Program-made: the position numbers and the translations under genes
Virus record (IMG/VR): IMGVR_UViG_3300009695_000007
Span: 1-51,757 of that record
DNA length: 51,757 bases
From: a virus
Direction: 5' to 3' (one strand)
Shown: positions 7,918 to 15,332 of the stretch, in pieces
How the letters are laid out: every line of letters begins with the position of its first letter
Numbering within the stretch: position 1 is the stretch's first letter
Notes under the pieces: generated by a model
Told to the model about the DNA's origin: nothing
Seen by the model: the letters and a program-made list of their open reading frames with translations, nothing else
Database searches by the model: none

Positions 7918-8028
7918 CTATTTATTATTATTTTTTCTCATTATAATTTTTATATCTAATATGTCTGATACTTCTTTAAAGTTTATCAATTTTTCTAATA
8001 TTGTTTTTTTAGTTATTTTACTTGTCAT
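7918..8028 (-). CDS. Hypothetical peptide, 36 aa
   Basis: ATG at 8028 behind AAGGATGTG. A basic helical peptide (MTSKITKKTILEKLINFK...) ending in an Asn/Lys run. An even shorter ATG frame (7880-7906, 8 codons) follows behind AGGAGTG but is too small to call. Function unknown. Confidence 0.4.
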   Translation of the reverse strand: MTSKITKKTILEKLINFKEVSDILDIKIIMRKNNNK

Positions 8029-8052
8029 TTAATACACATCCTTTTAATTCTT

Positions 8053-8116
8053 AGCTTAATAAAAGCTTTATTGAGGATATAAGAATTATATATCGTTTAT
8101 ATCCTCTAAAAACTTT
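8053..8116 (-). repeat. Intergenic hairpin leader, family A copy 2
   Basis: Counterpart of 6277-6340. A short inverted repeat AGCTT/AAGCT (8053-8067) and a 10-bp stem (GAGGATATAA 8073-8082 with TTATATCCTC 8097-8106) are followed by AAAAACTTTTTA. It lies between the 36-aa and 67-aa genes. Confidence 0.6.
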
Positions 8117-8320
8117 TTATAATTGATTATCTTGTCTTATATATTTTATTTTCTTAGTTTGAAATATTAATCCATCTTCATTCTCTATTGTATATATTTT
8201 TAACTCTTCATCTAATATAATAGATTCTATTTCATTTGCTTGTAGTATTATAAAATCATTATTGAATAAATTATCGTTAAATTCTATAGCCTTAATATTA
8301 TTTAATTTTATTGTTTTCAT
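8117..8320 (-). CDS. Hypothetical protein, 67 aa
   Basis: ATG at 8320, four bases after the stop of the 137-aa gene, so probably coupled. Acidic, with alternating hydrophobic residues suggesting a small beta-rich fold ('FIILQANEIESIILDEEL'). No motif recognised. Confidence 0.55.
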   Translation of the reverse strand: MKTIKLNNIKAIEFNDNLFNNDFIILQANEIESIILDEELKIYTIENEDGLIFQTKKIKYIRQDNQL

Positions 8321-8324
8321 AATT

Positions 8325-8738
8325 TTATAACTCTTCTACTATATTTTTTAATCTTAATTGATAATTAATATATAATGAAGTATTTTCTTTACATTCTGTT
8401 TTACTTTCATCAATCCATATTGGGAATACCTCTTCTATTAAATATTCAATATAGTGTTTCATAGTTTCATATATTTCTAGTTCATCTTCAATATTCTCTA
8501 ATAAATCACCCTTAAAATCTATTTCCCATTCATTGCAAATTGTTTGTAAATTATCAGATATTACTAATTCAAGGTTTATGAAATCCTCTAATAAACATAT
8601 TCTATCATCCATAGCATTTTCTATTATTTCCATTTTATTCTCTTCATTTTCTAACTCTTCACAGTTTAATAGTAAAGTCCTAATTTGTTGTTGCTCATTT
8701 ACTGATAACATTGATATAAATTTACTTGTATTTTTCAT
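8325..8738 (-). CDS. Hypothetical acidic protein, 137 aa (first gene of leftward operon)
   Basis: ATG at 8738 is chosen because AAAAGGAGTG ends 8 bases upstream; an upstream in-frame GTG lies inside that site. Very acidic and helical ('EELENEENKMEIIENAMDD'), with two Trp-containing segments near the C-terminus. Acidic DNA-mimic or anti-host proteins are typical of the first gene of phage early operons, but that is only inference. Its promoter is probably near 9487-9516, leaving a ~750-base untranslated leader. Confidence 0.6.
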   Translation of the reverse strand: MKNTSKFISMLSVNEQQQIRTLLLNCEELENEENKMEIIENAMDDRICLLEDFINLELVISDNLQTICNEWEIDFKGDLLENIEDELEIYETMKHYIEYLIEEVFPIWIDESKTECKENTSLYINYQLRLKNIVEEL

Positions 8739-8825
8739 TAATAACACTCCTTTTTAATTTGCTATTTTATAGCTTATATTTTGATGAATATTAACATTTG
8801 TTTTTAAATTGCATTTGTAAAGAGA

Positions 8826-8873
8826 ATATAATTTTAATATCAAGATATAATTTTAATATCAAGATATAATTTA
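8826..8873. repeat. 19-bp direct tandem repeat, 2.5 copies
   Basis: The unit ATATAATTTTAATATCAAG occurs at 8826-8844 and 8845-8863, with the first ten bases almost repeated at 8864-8873. It is pure AT apart from two bases per unit. It could be a DNA-unwinding or protein-binding array near the start of the leftward operon. Confidence 0.75.
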
Positions 8874-8911
8874 TTATATCCTCATTTTTAAAATTATGTA
8901 ATGAATAATTA

Positions 8912-9034
8912 TATAAAACTGATTAAGCATATATCGTAAATAAATTTTAACTTTTAAGCTTTATTGTTTTTCTCACAAGTGGTCACAAACAATAAAGAGT
9001 CAAATTTTTTACTAATGATTTAATCAGTTTTATA
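8912..9034. repeat. Nested perfect inverted repeats (15 bp outer, 11 bp inner)
   Basis: The outer arms TATAAAACTGATTAA (8912-8926) and its exact complement (9020-9034) enclose inner arms CTTTATTGTTT (8959-8969) and AAACAATAAAG (8987-8997). The 17-base inner loop contains CACAAGTGGTCAC. Both repeats are perfect. Such a 123-bp cruciform-capable element could be an origin, recombination site or structured leader of the leftward transcript. Confidence 0.75.
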
Positions 9035-9429
9035 ATAAAAGTAACATATTTATTAAAGTTTGCACGTATGCATTTTATAATTTTTTAATGTTACAAATTT
9101 TTATTATTCTATTCTAAAATTCTATTTTTTAAAACATTATTCATTTTTAAATTATTATTAAGTTATTTAAAATATGAGTTGACTAATGATATTTAACTAA
9201 CATTAGTTTCATAATAATTGGTGTAGTTTCATTTATACTCTATAATGTGCATATAGTTTAATAGTATAAAGAATTGACACTCACAATTTAACTTATTCAA
9301 TTACACTTATGACTTAAGGTCATCACCTACATGAATATATGTTATCATGTTTACAGTTACAATATGATACTTTATTACCTACTATTAGTATATGCAATTA
9401 TTATTCATTTGATACCATATACTAAAAAT

Positions 9430-9516
9430 AAATATTATTTAGTTGTTTAAGTAGTGTATATGTCGTATGTCCTTGTTGTTAATACCATTATATCATGGTT
9501 ATTATATAGTTGTCAA
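9430..9516 (-). promoter_or_regulatory. Leftward sigma-A-type promoter plus downstream 17-bp word
   Basis: On the minus strand TTGACA (plus 9511-9516) and TATAAT (plus 9487-9492) are separated by 18 bp. The spacer begins with a variant of the repeated word (ACAACTATATAATAACC). A better copy, ACAACTAAATAATATTT, follows 40 bp downstream at 9430-9446. This double arrangement mirrors the rightward promoter at 10951-11003. It is the best candidate to drive the 1-8738 operon. Confidence 0.65.
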
Positions 9517-9833
9517 CTATTAAATGATATTTATTTAATTATTTTTAATATATTTTAGTTGTTATTATGGTTATATTACATTAATATATAGTGTTATTTA
9601 TTAGCTTATTACATGATATTATAATGTAGTGGTTTAATAGAGTCATATAAGCATTATAATATGATTAGGTAATAGTATAAAGGCTATATGCTTAAAGTGT
9701 GCTTAAATGAATGATTAGACACTATGTATTTTTATATATTAGTTATTTTGTATGATAATAGAGTTATATTTATTAGATATGTTAATGTAGCTAAGATTAA
9801 TATATGTAAAGGAATAGAGTCATTAGTTAATAT

Positions 9834-9926
9834 ATTAGGTTGATATACTGAATTAGGTTGGTAGTGTGAATTGGGTATATATCATTAGGTATATATATAA
9901 TATTGGGTTATTAGTAGTGATTAGGT
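9834..9926 (+). repeat. Iteron-like array: six ATTRGGT boxes at 18-bp pitch
   Basis: ATTAGGT/ATTGGGT boxes start at 9834, 9852, 9870, 9884, 9902 and 9920, i.e. spacings 18, 18, 14, 18, 18, all in one orientation. A further ATTAGGT lies at 9664 and a weaker ATTAGTT at 9822. Regular direct repeats near two helical turns are typical of plasmid Rep iterons or of parC-type centromeres. The ParM/ParR pair at 12.4 kb and the Rep-like gene at 20.1 kb are the possible partners. Confidence 0.7.
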
Positions 9927-10390
9927 GTGATATATGATAAAAAATTTTTTATAGGTGTTTTCCTGGAAAATTGATAGTATCATTTAGATACCATGTTACT
10001 TTAATAATACCTAGTATAAATTTGCATACTTGAATATGTTGGATCAACATTATAGTGGTATACTTTTAGTACCTATGCTACTTATTGTATACTTAGTATT
10101 ATTATGATAGTATATCACTTTATTGTTACTTAGTGTGATTATATATAATAGTGTATTGGTTATACTATACATATACAATAGATACAGTTAGTCAATATTG
10201 AAAATTGCATTCTTCTATAAAACGAATATTCTCATTATGAGAATGACAAATATTTGATACTTTTATAAATCAGTAAAACATAAGTATTTCCTATTAATTG
10301 ACAATTATTATTGATTATATTACCATAATAGGTAAAGATACAATTAAATATGTATTTAATAGCATGTTTTTATGTAATATAGTTCAATCC

Positions 10391-10560
10391 TTGACACTGT
10401 AAAGGCTAACAATACATCAATAAATGATAGAATAAAGCTATAAGCCATTAAAATTACAAGGATCATGTACCCCCGGATGTATTACGTTTGCTTGGCTGCG
10501 AGGTTCGGCACAAAAGGCCGTGCCTGACATACTCCCGTGGGTAAAGGTAAAATTGATACT
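10391..10560. ncRNA. GC-richer foldable island, candidate structured RNA
   Basis: An abrupt GC-richer patch in a nearly pure AT region. A long-range helix can form between GTACCCCCGG (about 10467-10476) and CCGTGGGTA (about 10535-10543) with one mismatch. Inside it GGCAC/GTGCC (about 10507-10523) makes a hairpin, and ATGT/ACAT pairing is possible. No class of riboswitch or ribozyme is recognised, and the transcribed strand is uncertain. Confidence 0.4.
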
Positions 10561-10950
10561 TATTACAGTACTTTTCATTAATAAATTATAGCACATTTTG
10601 CCCTAAATTTCAACCGTAAATAACACGACTAACTCGCCTATTTCCAACACTTTATATATGATGTTTTTTACTTATTCAAAAATTACCCTTATTTGTACCT
10701 AAAATATGCAATCCTCGTAACCGTCACTCGTAATAGAAACTACCCCTCTCCGTAACGTATACTATAAACTCCTACAGCATTCACTAATTTTATACCACTA
10801 ATTATACCTAGTTAATAAAATTGTCTCTGTATCACTCTAATAATTAACTTAAACTAATACAGGGGGAGTACTTTCTGGTTAGAATAATATTCTCTACTAT
10901 TGTACCCTACCCTCCTGTAAAATAAAGTATAGCTATTTCCATAATAATGC

Positions 10951-11003
10951 TTTACAACTAAATAATAACATGATATGATATAGATAACAATTAAATAATA
11001 ATT
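10951..11003 (+). promoter_or_regulatory. Rightward promoter with two copies of the 17-bp word
   Basis: TTTACA (10951-10956) and TATGAT (10974-10979) are 17 bp apart, and the spacer is a copy of the word (10954-10970). A perfect ACAATTAAATAATAATT follows at 10987-11003, just ahead of the AAAGGAGG ribosome site. One copy thus overlies the promoter and one lies in the transcribed leader. Confidence 0.7.
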
Positions 11004-11025
11004 TTATAAAGGAGGAATTTATGAA

Positions 11026-11799
11026 ATGACAAGAATAAAAGTAGAAAGGGTTGGAGAACTAAACAATAATAGTTTAGGATCTGAAATGGAAATAATCAGA
11101 TATGGAGGAGTTTGTGATATAACTGTTAAATTTGAGAATGGATATACTGTGAATAGTTTTTATAGTGTATTTAAAAAAGGTGAAATTAGCAACCCATATG
11201 ATATAACTGAATGTGGAGTTGGATATCATGGTGAAGGAAAGTATAAAACTAAAGAACATTATTTACATTCAAAGCAATACTCTATATGGAGGGGTATGTT
11301 ATCCAGATGTTATGATGAGAAAATTCAAAAGAAATATCCTAGCTATATTGGATGTACAGTGGATTCCAAATGGCATAACTATCAAGTCTTTGCAGAGTGG
11401 TATGACAACAATTTTTATCAAGTTAATAATGAACAAATGCATTTAGATAAGGATTTATTATTTAAAGGAAATAAGATATATTCACCATTAACTTGTGTGT
11501 TTGCTCCAAGAAGAATAAATACACTAATACTAAACAGAGATGCTAAACGAGGAGAATACCCTATAGGAGTATCGGCTATAATAAGAGAACATAGAAAAAT
11601 TAGATATGTTGCATATTGTAGAACTGGACTAGGTAAGAGAATTAAAATAGGACAATACAAAACTCCTGAAGAAGCATTTTATAAATATAAAGATTTTAAA
11701 GAGTCCTTAATCAAATCTGTGGCAGAAGAATATAAATATTCTATTCCAGAAAAACTCTACAATGCTCTTATTGATTACAAAGTAGAAATTACAGACTAA
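11026..11799 (+). CDS. HNH homing-type endonuclease with C-terminal AP2-like domain, 257 aa
   Basis: The ATG at 11026 lies ten bases after GGAGG; a minicistron ATG at 11021 (ATGAAATGA) overlaps it. Residues ~85-165 carry the phage HNH pattern: 'YSIWRGMLSRCYDE', then 'W' and 'FAEWYDNN', 'LDKDLL.KGNKIYSP.TCVFAP'. Residues ~180-235 ('YPIGVSAIIREH' ... 'IKIGQYKTPEEAFYKYK') match the AP2/ERF-like DNA-binding domain often fused to phage HNH enzymes. Such proteins nick or cut DNA to spread their own gene. It is flanked by copies of the 17-bp word (10987 and 11803) and followed by a terminator, so it forms a self-contained cassette. Confidence 0.8.
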   Translation: MTRIKVERVGELNNNSLGSEMEIIRYGGVCDITVKFENGYTVNSFYSVFKKGEISNPYDITECGVGYHGEGKYKTKEHYLHSKQYSIWRGMLSRCYDEKIQKKYPSYIGCTVDSKWHNYQVFAEWYDNNFYQVNNEQMHLDKDLLFKGNKIYSPLTCVFAPRRINTLILNRDAKRGEYPIGVSAIIREHRKIRYVAYCRTGLGKRIKIGQYKTPEEAFYKYKDFKESLIKSVAEEYKYSIPEKLYNALIDYKVEITD

Positions 11800-11821
11800 T
11801 CAACAACTAAATAATAACTTT

Positions 11822-11851
11822 CTAAGGTAGATTAATTTCTATCTTATTTTT
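11822..11851 (+). terminator. Intrinsic terminator after the HNH-AP2 gene
   Basis: AAGGTAGA and TCTATCTT form a stem around a short AT loop, followed by ATTTTTTTT. A second small hairpin, AGGCG/CGCCT, lies about 20 bases further on. Confidence 0.7.
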
Positions 11852-12059
11852 TTTATATTTGGCATTAGGCGAACGTCGCCTGAGTTCTACAAGAGTTACT
11901 AAATTACCATATTCAATTCTCTCCCAATCTTACCTAAACTCATTATATTCTCAACAATTCTCCCCTATTATATCCTCATATTCCCTATAACTCATTCAAT
12001 CTCATTTACCTTAAATTTTAACAATTCTTCTACACAAATAAAAATGTGTACTTATTTTG

Positions 12060-12263
12060 TTAATCTTTTATAAGCTCAATCTGATCAACATCATTATTAT
12101 CTTTATTTTCTATAAGTTCTACCTTAATAGCTTCTACAATTAACTCTCTCATCTCATCTGGAATAACTTCTTTGTTATCTATTAAACCTTCCTCATATAA
12201 TTTATCAACTAGTTTTACTGTAAATTCATGTATCTCTTTAGCACTATTAATTTTATCACTCAT
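12060..12263 (-). CDS. Hypothetical acidic protein, 67 aa
   Basis: ATG at 12263 behind AAGAGGTGATATTA; an upstream in-frame TTG overlaps the ribosome site. Mostly helical and acidic with 'IPDEMRELIVEAIKVELIE', resembling small phage or plasmid accessory proteins. It is transcribed away from parM, with about 115 bp between the two starts that could hold shared regulation or a centromere. Confidence 0.6.
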   Translation of the reverse strand: MSDKINSAKEIHEFTVKLVDKLYEEGLIDNKEVIPDEMRELIVEAIKVELIENKDNNDVDQIELIKD

Positions 12264-12380
12264 TAATATCACCTCTTTCAAGGTTAGTATAAACCTATTC
12301 TATAATAATTACAAACTTGTAACCCTTCTACCACATTCTCCATAATATACATCAAGAAGTAATAAAAAGGAGCATAAATA

Positions 12381-13241
12381 ATGTCAATCATGGGAGTAGA
12401 TTTGGGTAATTATTCTACAAAGACATCAGAAAGTATCAATATTCTATCTAAATGCTCAAGACAGAGCAATATCTTAAATAACTCTACAACTTTACAAACA
12501 TCTTCAGGAACTTTCTATATTGAAGAAGGAGAATTTGATACGGAATATAGAAAAGTTAAAAAAGAATATATTAAAGAATTATTTTATACATCAATATTAC
12601 TTTCTACAAATGATATAGCAAATTCTATAGTAATAGGACTCCCCTTATCACAATTCAGAGAAGATAAAGATAATCTAAAACAACTTCTCCTAAAAGATAG
12701 AATACAAATAATAAATCTCAATGGTAAAGAAAGAAAACTTATCCTGGAAGATATAGAAGTATATCCGGAGGGAGTGGGGGCATTAATTGGAACAGAATTC
12801 AATGGAGTAATCGTGGATATAGGTGGTCGTACCACTGACGTATCTATCCTAGAGAATAATAAAGTTAAGAAACCATATTCCATATCTACAGGAACTCTTA
12901 ATCTTTATTCAGACTTTATAAAATCTATCAACAGTAAATATTCCCTAGATCTTAAATCAGAAGATGCTGCTAGAATTTTACAATATGGATTAAAAATATA
13001 TGGAGAACAGAAAGAAATCTCATTTGCATTAGATGTTTTCAAGGCTTATATAGATTCAATAGTCAGAGAACTTCAAGTATCCTACAGCATAAAGACACTT
13101 GACATTATGTTAGTAGGGGGAGGATCAGAGCTCTTGTATAAAGCTTTTAAGAATAGGATACCTCAAGCTCAATTAATTCCTAACTCTATTTTTGCAAATG
13201 CCGAAGGATTTAAGAAATGGGGGCTAAGTTTATGGCAATAA
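12381..13241 (+). CDS. parM: ParM-like actin ATPase for plasmid segregation, 286 aa
   Basis: An actin-superfamily protein that would polymerise to push plasmid copies apart. The three nucleotide-binding motifs are visible: phosphate-1 'MGVDLGNYSTKTS' at residues ~4-16, phosphate-2 'VIVDIGGRTTDVS' at ~142-154, and the adenosine motif 'IMLVGGGSELL' near 242-252. Length fits the short ParM/Alp proteins of Gram-positive plasmids. AAAGGAG precedes the ATG. The small parR gene overlaps its 3' end. This argues for maintenance as an extrachromosomal element. Confidence 0.88.
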   Translation: MSIMGVDLGNYSTKTSESINILSKCSRQSNILNNSTTLQTSSGTFYIEEGEFDTEYRKVKKEYIKELFYTSILLSTNDIANSIVIGLPLSQFREDKDNLKQLLLKDRIQIINLNGKERKLILEDIEVYPEGVGALIGTEFNGVIVDIGGRTTDVSILENNKVKKPYSISTGTLNLYSDFIKSINSKYSLDLKSEDAARILQYGLKIYGEQKEISFALDVFKAYIDSIVRELQVSYSIKTLDIMLVGGGSELLYKAFKNRIPQAQLIPNSIFANAEGFKKWGLSLWQ

Positions 13242-13411
13242 AAGTAAGTGTATCATTCAAGGATACCGAACAAGAAATGTTAAATCATGTTAACTCTCAA
13301 TTAAGTATTTCAATTTATATAAAAGGATTAATTCAAAAGGATATGCAAAATAAAATTATTCCAGAAAAGAAACAAAGTAACAATTATAGCGTAGATTTCT
13401 CAGAAGTTTAG
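13232..13411 (+). CDS. parR: ParR-like small DNA-binding partition protein, 59 aa
   Basis: The ATG at 13232 is chosen over 13217 because a GGGGG ribosome site lies 8 bases ahead of it. It overlaps the end of parM by ten bases, as usual for parMR pairs. 'KVSVSFKDTEQEMLNHVN' followed by 'SISIYIKGLIQKDMQN' fits a ribbon-helix-helix fold, the ParR DNA-binding unit that links ParM filaments to parC. Short, but C-terminal ParM-binding tails are often minimal. Confidence 0.72.
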   Translation: MAIKVSVSFKDTEQEMLNHVNSQLSISIYIKGLIQKDMQNKIIPEKKQSNNYSVDFSEV

Positions 13412-13433
13412 CTTAGGCTGGACTTCTTTTTTT
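13402..13433 (+). terminator. Intrinsic terminator overlapping the parR stop
   Basis: AGAAGT (13402-13407) pairs with ACTTCT (13422-13427), with an inner AGC/GCT pairing, then a run of seven T. The stem begins inside the parR coding end. Confidence 0.75.
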
Positions 13434-13911
13434 ACCATAATATAATTATATATGTATATTATCCCAATTATATTACTTGTCCAATCATGAGAAATCAACC
13501 GCCACCAAGAAGGTCAATGTTCGGTATCCACCTCACGACCTACTATACGATTTCTACGATTGGCTATATAACTCAATCTAGACTATGGTATGTGTGGTAC
13601 TGTGGTATCAGAGTTAAGTCTCAACGGCCATATCTACGGTCACACTCTATAGTATTCTATAAAATATACCATAATCCCGATCTAACCTCATAACTTCAAC
13701 TCTAAATATCTCATATCATATTAACCTTATTTAAAGCCTGTTTTAAGCTATCATACTCTATCCAATACAATTATACCTAATTACTATTTGCATTGCTCTG
13801 TGGCTCTATTAGAAGGCTAGAATAATGTCATAATCATATTATATCACTACAAATAAAAAGAGCAGTATCTCTACCACTCTAGTTTAACCTATTCTATTGA
13901 TTTTATACTAA
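13434..13911. other. Non-coding gap between parMR and convergent minus-strand operon
   Basis: About 480 bp. A 68-codon frame here has an unlikely composition and no ribosome site. The stretch 13490-13690 is richer in GC than its surroundings and contains many short self-complementary words, but I could not define a fold. A parC site may lie here or upstream of parM. Confidence 0.4.
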
Positions 13912-14160
13912 TTATCCTACCATCCAGCTTGCAACTTTTCCCATTCCTTTACCTGCTAATATCATTATTACAAATTCTTTTCCCAGGAAACCAGCAGCAA
14001 ACATTCCTAATACAATTGCAATACTAATCGTTCCATTTATCTTGCTTAATTTCTCTTGTTTTAAATCCCACATCATTTTAACATATCCTAAATCTGTAGC
14101 TGGATAACATTTATCCTCTTTTTTCTGAAATAGCTTAGGAAGTTTTATAACTGCAATCAT
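13912..14160 (-). CDS. Small membrane protein, 82 aa
   Basis: ATG at 14160 behind a GGAGAG site. A basic N-terminal half with one Cys ('FQKKEDKCYPATDLGYVKMM') is followed by a hydrophobic C-terminal half (about residues 44-72, 'TISIAIVLGMFAAGFLGKEF' onward) that would span the membrane once or twice. It is the last of three adjacent hydrophobic genes. Together with the FtsK-type ATPase upstream they look like parts of a membrane-linked DNA-handling or transfer module. No family recognised. Confidence 0.6.
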   Translation of the reverse strand: MIAVIKLPKLFQKKEDKCYPATDLGYVKMMWDLKQEKLSKINGTISIAIVLGMFAAGFLGKEFVIMILAGKGMGKVASWMVG

Positions 14161-14171
14161 ATTTATCTCTC

Positions 14172-14471
14172 CTACTTAATTAATGTGTTTTTTATAGATT
14201 CAATTAATTCAGGTACAATTCCTTTTGTAGTTCCGGTTCCACCTACTCCATCAAAACTAGATGTTGTTACTTTTTTAAGTAATACTGCAACCTGTTGAAC
14301 AGTTAAAGCAGATCCGCCTAGATTTACTAAAGTAGCATTATCTAAATCTCCTGTTTTCTTAACCAATATCTTAGCTATAACTGTTGCTGCAAACATAATA
14401 CCTATATTCGTGTACTGCTCCTTATATGCCACCAAATGAGCCATTAATAGTCCATACAATATAATACTCAT
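14172..14471 (-). CDS. Small membrane protein with two predicted spans, 99 aa
   Basis: ATG at 14471, overlapping the region just after the upstream stop (14473), so coupled. Hydrophobic segments lie near residues 1-15 and 20-38 ('IGIMFAATVIAKILV'). A Gly/Thr-rich stretch ('SSFDGVGGTGTTKGIVP') precedes a C-terminal amphipathic helix. The size and two-span topology recall pilin- or holin-like proteins, but nothing specific supports either. Unassigned. Confidence 0.55.
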   Translation of the reverse strand: MSIILYGLLMAHLVAYKEQYTNIGIMFAATVIAKILVKKTGDLDNATLVNLGGSALTVQQVAVLLKKVTTSSFDGVGGTGTTKGIVPELIESIKNTLIK

Positions 14472-14472
14472 A

Positions 14473-14670
14473 TTATTTACTCAATTTCTTTATTTCTAAT
14501 AGAGCTTTACCTACACACGTTACTACAGTTGTAATTAACATTGTTGATACTACAGTTCCTACATGGCCAGCCTCTTCTATTTTACCCATTTTACCTAATA
14601 TCTTCTCAGTTAAAGCTCCACCTACTGTTAAAGCTGCCATTGATACGATTAAAGTTAAAGATATTGCCAT
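14473..14670 (-). CDS. Small membrane protein, 65 aa
   Basis: ATG at 14670 behind GAGGAGGCAAATT. Two hydrophobic stretches ('MAISLTLIVSMAALTVGGAL' and 'VGTVVSTMLITTVVTCVG') are separated by a short charged loop, with a basic tail. First of the three hydrophobic genes. No family recognised; it could be a pilin-, coat- or holin-like subunit. Confidence 0.55.
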   Translation of the reverse strand: MAISLTLIVSMAALTVGGALTEKILGKMGKIEEAGHVGTVVSTMLITTVVTCVGKALLEIKKLSK

Positions 14671-14772
14671 ATAATTTGCCTCCTCATATTTTAATTTGTA
14701 TAAGGAGTTTCCTATACTTTCCTTAAGACACTATTCCAATTAATGTTTTAAAGAAAGTATAGGATTTTATCC

Positions 14773-15054
14773 CTATACATGTGAAACGTTTTTAAATCTA
14801 TATTTTATCATGTCAGATTCTAAATTATCCATTCTTCTTTCTATTTTTCTAATATTTAATTCTGTTCTATTGAATGCTTCTGTATTTTGAACATATCCGT
14901 CAAATAAAGAATCTAATTTGTCATTTACTCCACTTTCAAATCTTGCTTGATTCTGTTTAATTTCCTTAAACTCTTGCTTATTATCTGAAAATCCTTGTTT
15001 CATTTCTCCATACATTTTTTCCATTAATTCAAATAATTTATCATTTTCCATCAT
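14773..15054 (-). CDS. Coiled-coil protein, 93 aa
   Basis: Start at the ATG 15054, right after AAAGGAGCTGTA; a longer in-frame start at 15078 lies upstream of the ribosome site. Heptad-like Leu/Ile/Phe spacing through residues ~1-80 ('KLFELMEKMYGEMKQGF', 'LNIRKIERRMDNLESDM') indicates a long coiled coil. Similar small coiled-coil proteins are common in Firmicute mobile elements, without a defined role. Confidence 0.65.
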   Translation of the reverse strand: MMENDKLFELMEKMYGEMKQGFSDNKQEFKEIKQNQARFESGVNDKLDSLFDGYVQNTEAFNRTELNIRKIERRMDNLESDMIKYRFKNVSHV

Positions 15055-15122
15055 TACAGCTCCTTTGATTTTAGTCATCTTAAGTTTATTTTATCATAAA
15101 TTTATATCCTTTAGAATGCTTT

Positions 15123-15314
15123 TTAGAAATAATCTGCATATCTTGATTTTTCACCATTCATAATATAATCTGTTGCTCTTACTATGTCATTTGCTGTAAA
15201 TGAACCTAATGTATCTTCTAATAATTCTAATATAACTTTTGCTTGTTCAATTGTAATATCATAATCATAATCTTTAGTGTAATTTATTAATTTTGTTGGT
15301 GTTAGGTATTTCAT
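15123..15314 (-). CDS. Hypothetical protein, 63 aa
   Basis: ATG at 15314 behind AGGAGGAATAAC. Compact, acidic and predicted helical ('TIEQAKVILELLEDTLGSF'), with 'FTANDIVRATDYIMNGEKSR' near the C-terminus. This resembles small accessory proteins of Gram-positive plasmids, but the family is not certain. Belongs to the minus-strand accessory operon. Confidence 0.6.
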   Translation of the reverse strand: MKYLTPTKLINYTKDYDYDITIEQAKVILELLEDTLGSFTANDIVRATDYIMNGEKSRYADYF

Positions 15315-15332
15315 GTTATTCCTCCTTAGTTT

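Larger units (their letters stand above)
4763..9516 (-). repeat. Dispersed 17-bp word, minus-strand set in leftward operon
   Basis: The same word on the minus strand: 4763-4779 (ACAACTAAATAATACTT), 7259-7275 (perfect), 7824-7840 (one mismatch), 9430-9446, and a variant inside the promoter at 9487-9516. Weaker forms occur at 3133-3149, 4252-4268 and about 5070-5085. Orientation again follows transcription. Confidence 0.7.
8739..11025. other. Large non-coding control region between divergent operons
   Basis: About 2.3 kb without a credible gene on either strand. It separates the leftward operon from the rightward HNH-AP2 gene. It contains a 19-bp tandem repeat, a nested inverted repeat, a minus-strand promoter, an iteron-like array, a GC-richer foldable island and a plus-strand promoter, each listed separately. 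From 10590 to 10920 I see nothing specific. The combination is what one expects of a replication/partition control region, but no origin is proven. Confidence 0.6.

Noticed and set aside
8826-8873. Tandem repeat considered as a CRISPR array
   Set aside because: Units are contiguous with no spacers, only 2.5 copies, and there are no cas genes in the window.
10391-10560. Considered as a c-di-GMP or other known riboswitch, and as a hammerhead ribozyme
   Set aside because: I could not match the conserved core of any known class; no gene lies directly downstream on either strand. Left as an unclassified structured candidate.
13487-13693. A 68-codon plus-strand reading frame after parR
   Set aside because: No ribosome site, improbable composition (Pro/Arg then many Tyr, Trp and Ser), and it lies beyond the parR terminator. 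Treated as non-coding.
14172-14670. Small hydrophobic proteins as inovirus major coat or holins
   Set aside because: Size and hydrophobicity fit, but there is no signal peptide pattern, replication protein or Zot motif strong enough to choose; left as unassigned membrane proteins.
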